Source: Methylococcaceae bacterium (GTDB taxonomy: Bacteria > Pseudomonadota > Gammaproteobacteria > Methylococcales > Methylomonadaceae). Taken from it: 13,943 nt of DNA. The first letter of the stretch is position 1. Every line of letters begins with the position of its first letter. A program made the position numbers and the translations under genes. The notes below the pieces were generated by a model, which made no database searches, was not told the origin of the DNA, and was given only the letters and a program-made list of their open reading frames with translations. Positions 13,823 to 13,943 of the stretch are shown here, in pieces. The stretch lies in contig JAKIVF010000097.1 in the NCBI GenBank assembly GCA_021647145.1, positions 1 through 13,943 on the forward strand, in the 5' to 3' direction.

Positions 13823-13866
13823 TTTTCCAATTAACAAATGAGTCTGAAAGCCCCTTATATTCCAAT
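13823..13866 (-). repeat. two-copy 35-bp-spaced repeat (right copy, inverted)
   Basis: Read on the minus strand: ATTGGAATA (13866-13858), then GGGGC, then the 14-base block TTTCAGACTCATTT (13849-13836), then ATTGGA (13831-13826). The two ATTGGA are 35 bp apart, exactly as at 77 and 112. It lies between the convergent fliL-like gene and the partial minus-strand gene. See the left copy for comparison. Confidence 0.6.
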
Positions 13867-13886
13867 TTTAAAAATCAGGCTTTTTT
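13847..13886 (+). terminator. terminator-like hairpin after the FliL-like gene
   Basis: AAAGCC (13847-13852) pairs with GGCTTT (13878-13883) across a 25-nt loop and runs into TTTTTT (13881-13886). It overlaps both the inverted repeat and the last codons of the partial minus-strand gene, so it may be shared by the convergent transcripts. Confidence 0.4.
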
Positions 13887-13943
13887 CTGTTCATTTATTT
13901 GTTTAAAAAGTTGCTTTTTAGCAAGGTTCATTTGATCAGTAAA
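13875..13943 (-). CDS. C-terminal fragment of an unidentified protein, cut by the window edge
   Basis: On the minus strand the frame entering at 13943 is open for 22 codons and ends at TGA (13877-13875), reading FTDQMNLAKKQLF and ending in NEQKKA. It is a Lys/Gln-rich, probably helical tail. The amino-acid choice looks like a real protein end, but it is too short to identify. An internal ATG (Met5) means it could also be a short ORF. It converges on the FliL-like gene. Confidence 0.45.
   Translation of the reverse strand, partial: FTDQMNLAKKQLFKQINEQKKA

Overview
This is AT-rich DNA (roughly 36-38% GC by eye) from a gammaproteobacterium. The best guess is a methanotroph-type organism (Methylococcales or a relative). 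The clues are the ilvB-ilvH-ilvC ... pssA-leuA gene order, a pyrophosphate-dependent phosphofructokinase, an S-methyl-5'-thioinosine phosphorylase of the Pseudomonas type, and NagZ and HGPRT proteins of gammaproteobacterial style. The taxonomic placement is inference from protein style and gene order; no search was run.

Layout. Positions 1-337 hold no large gene. They contain two copies, 35 bp apart, of an AGACTCATT...ATTGGA repeat, a candidate promoter (169-197), and a leader with a 28-codon valine/leucine-rich ORF overlapping a terminator-like hairpin. The branched-chain amino-acid genes ilvB (338-2074), ilvH (2074-2565) and ilvC (2692-3708) follow. Next come three tandem paralogues of a small exported BamE/SmpA-like protein (3795-5457), then a PPi-dependent 6-phosphofructokinase (5576-6805), phosphatidylserine synthase pssA (6857-7597) and leuA (7852-9396). 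leuA has its own promoter, a 17-codon leucine-rich leader peptide (7704-7757), an attenuator-like hairpin and a perfect palindrome just before the gene. A terminator overlaps the leuA stop codon. A family-4 uracil-DNA glycosylase (9482-10192) and a RimI acetyltransferase (10312-10878) complete the plus-strand block.

The minus strand carries a tightly packed operon, transcribed nagZ, then hpt, then the MTI phosphorylase gene (13285 down to 11000). A secreted FliL-like protein (13399-13794, plus strand) diverges from nagZ. The last 69 bases hold the C-terminal end of an unidentified minus-strand gene. The 3' flank of that gene carries a second copy of the same 35-bp-spaced repeat seen at the window start, in inverted orientation.

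How the genes work together. IlvB/IlvH and IlvC make the 2-keto precursors of valine, isoleucine and leucine, and LeuA commits 2-ketoisovalerate to leucine; both transcription units seem to have peptide-leader control. Pfp supplies reversible glycolytic flux. PssA makes phosphatidylserine. On the minus strand the MTI phosphorylase releases hypoxanthine, which the adjacent HGPRT can convert to IMP, and NagZ recycles cell-wall amino sugars. The least ordinary features are the tandem triplet of exported proteins lying between ilvC and pfp, the two amino-acid leaders, and the paired inverted repeat element.
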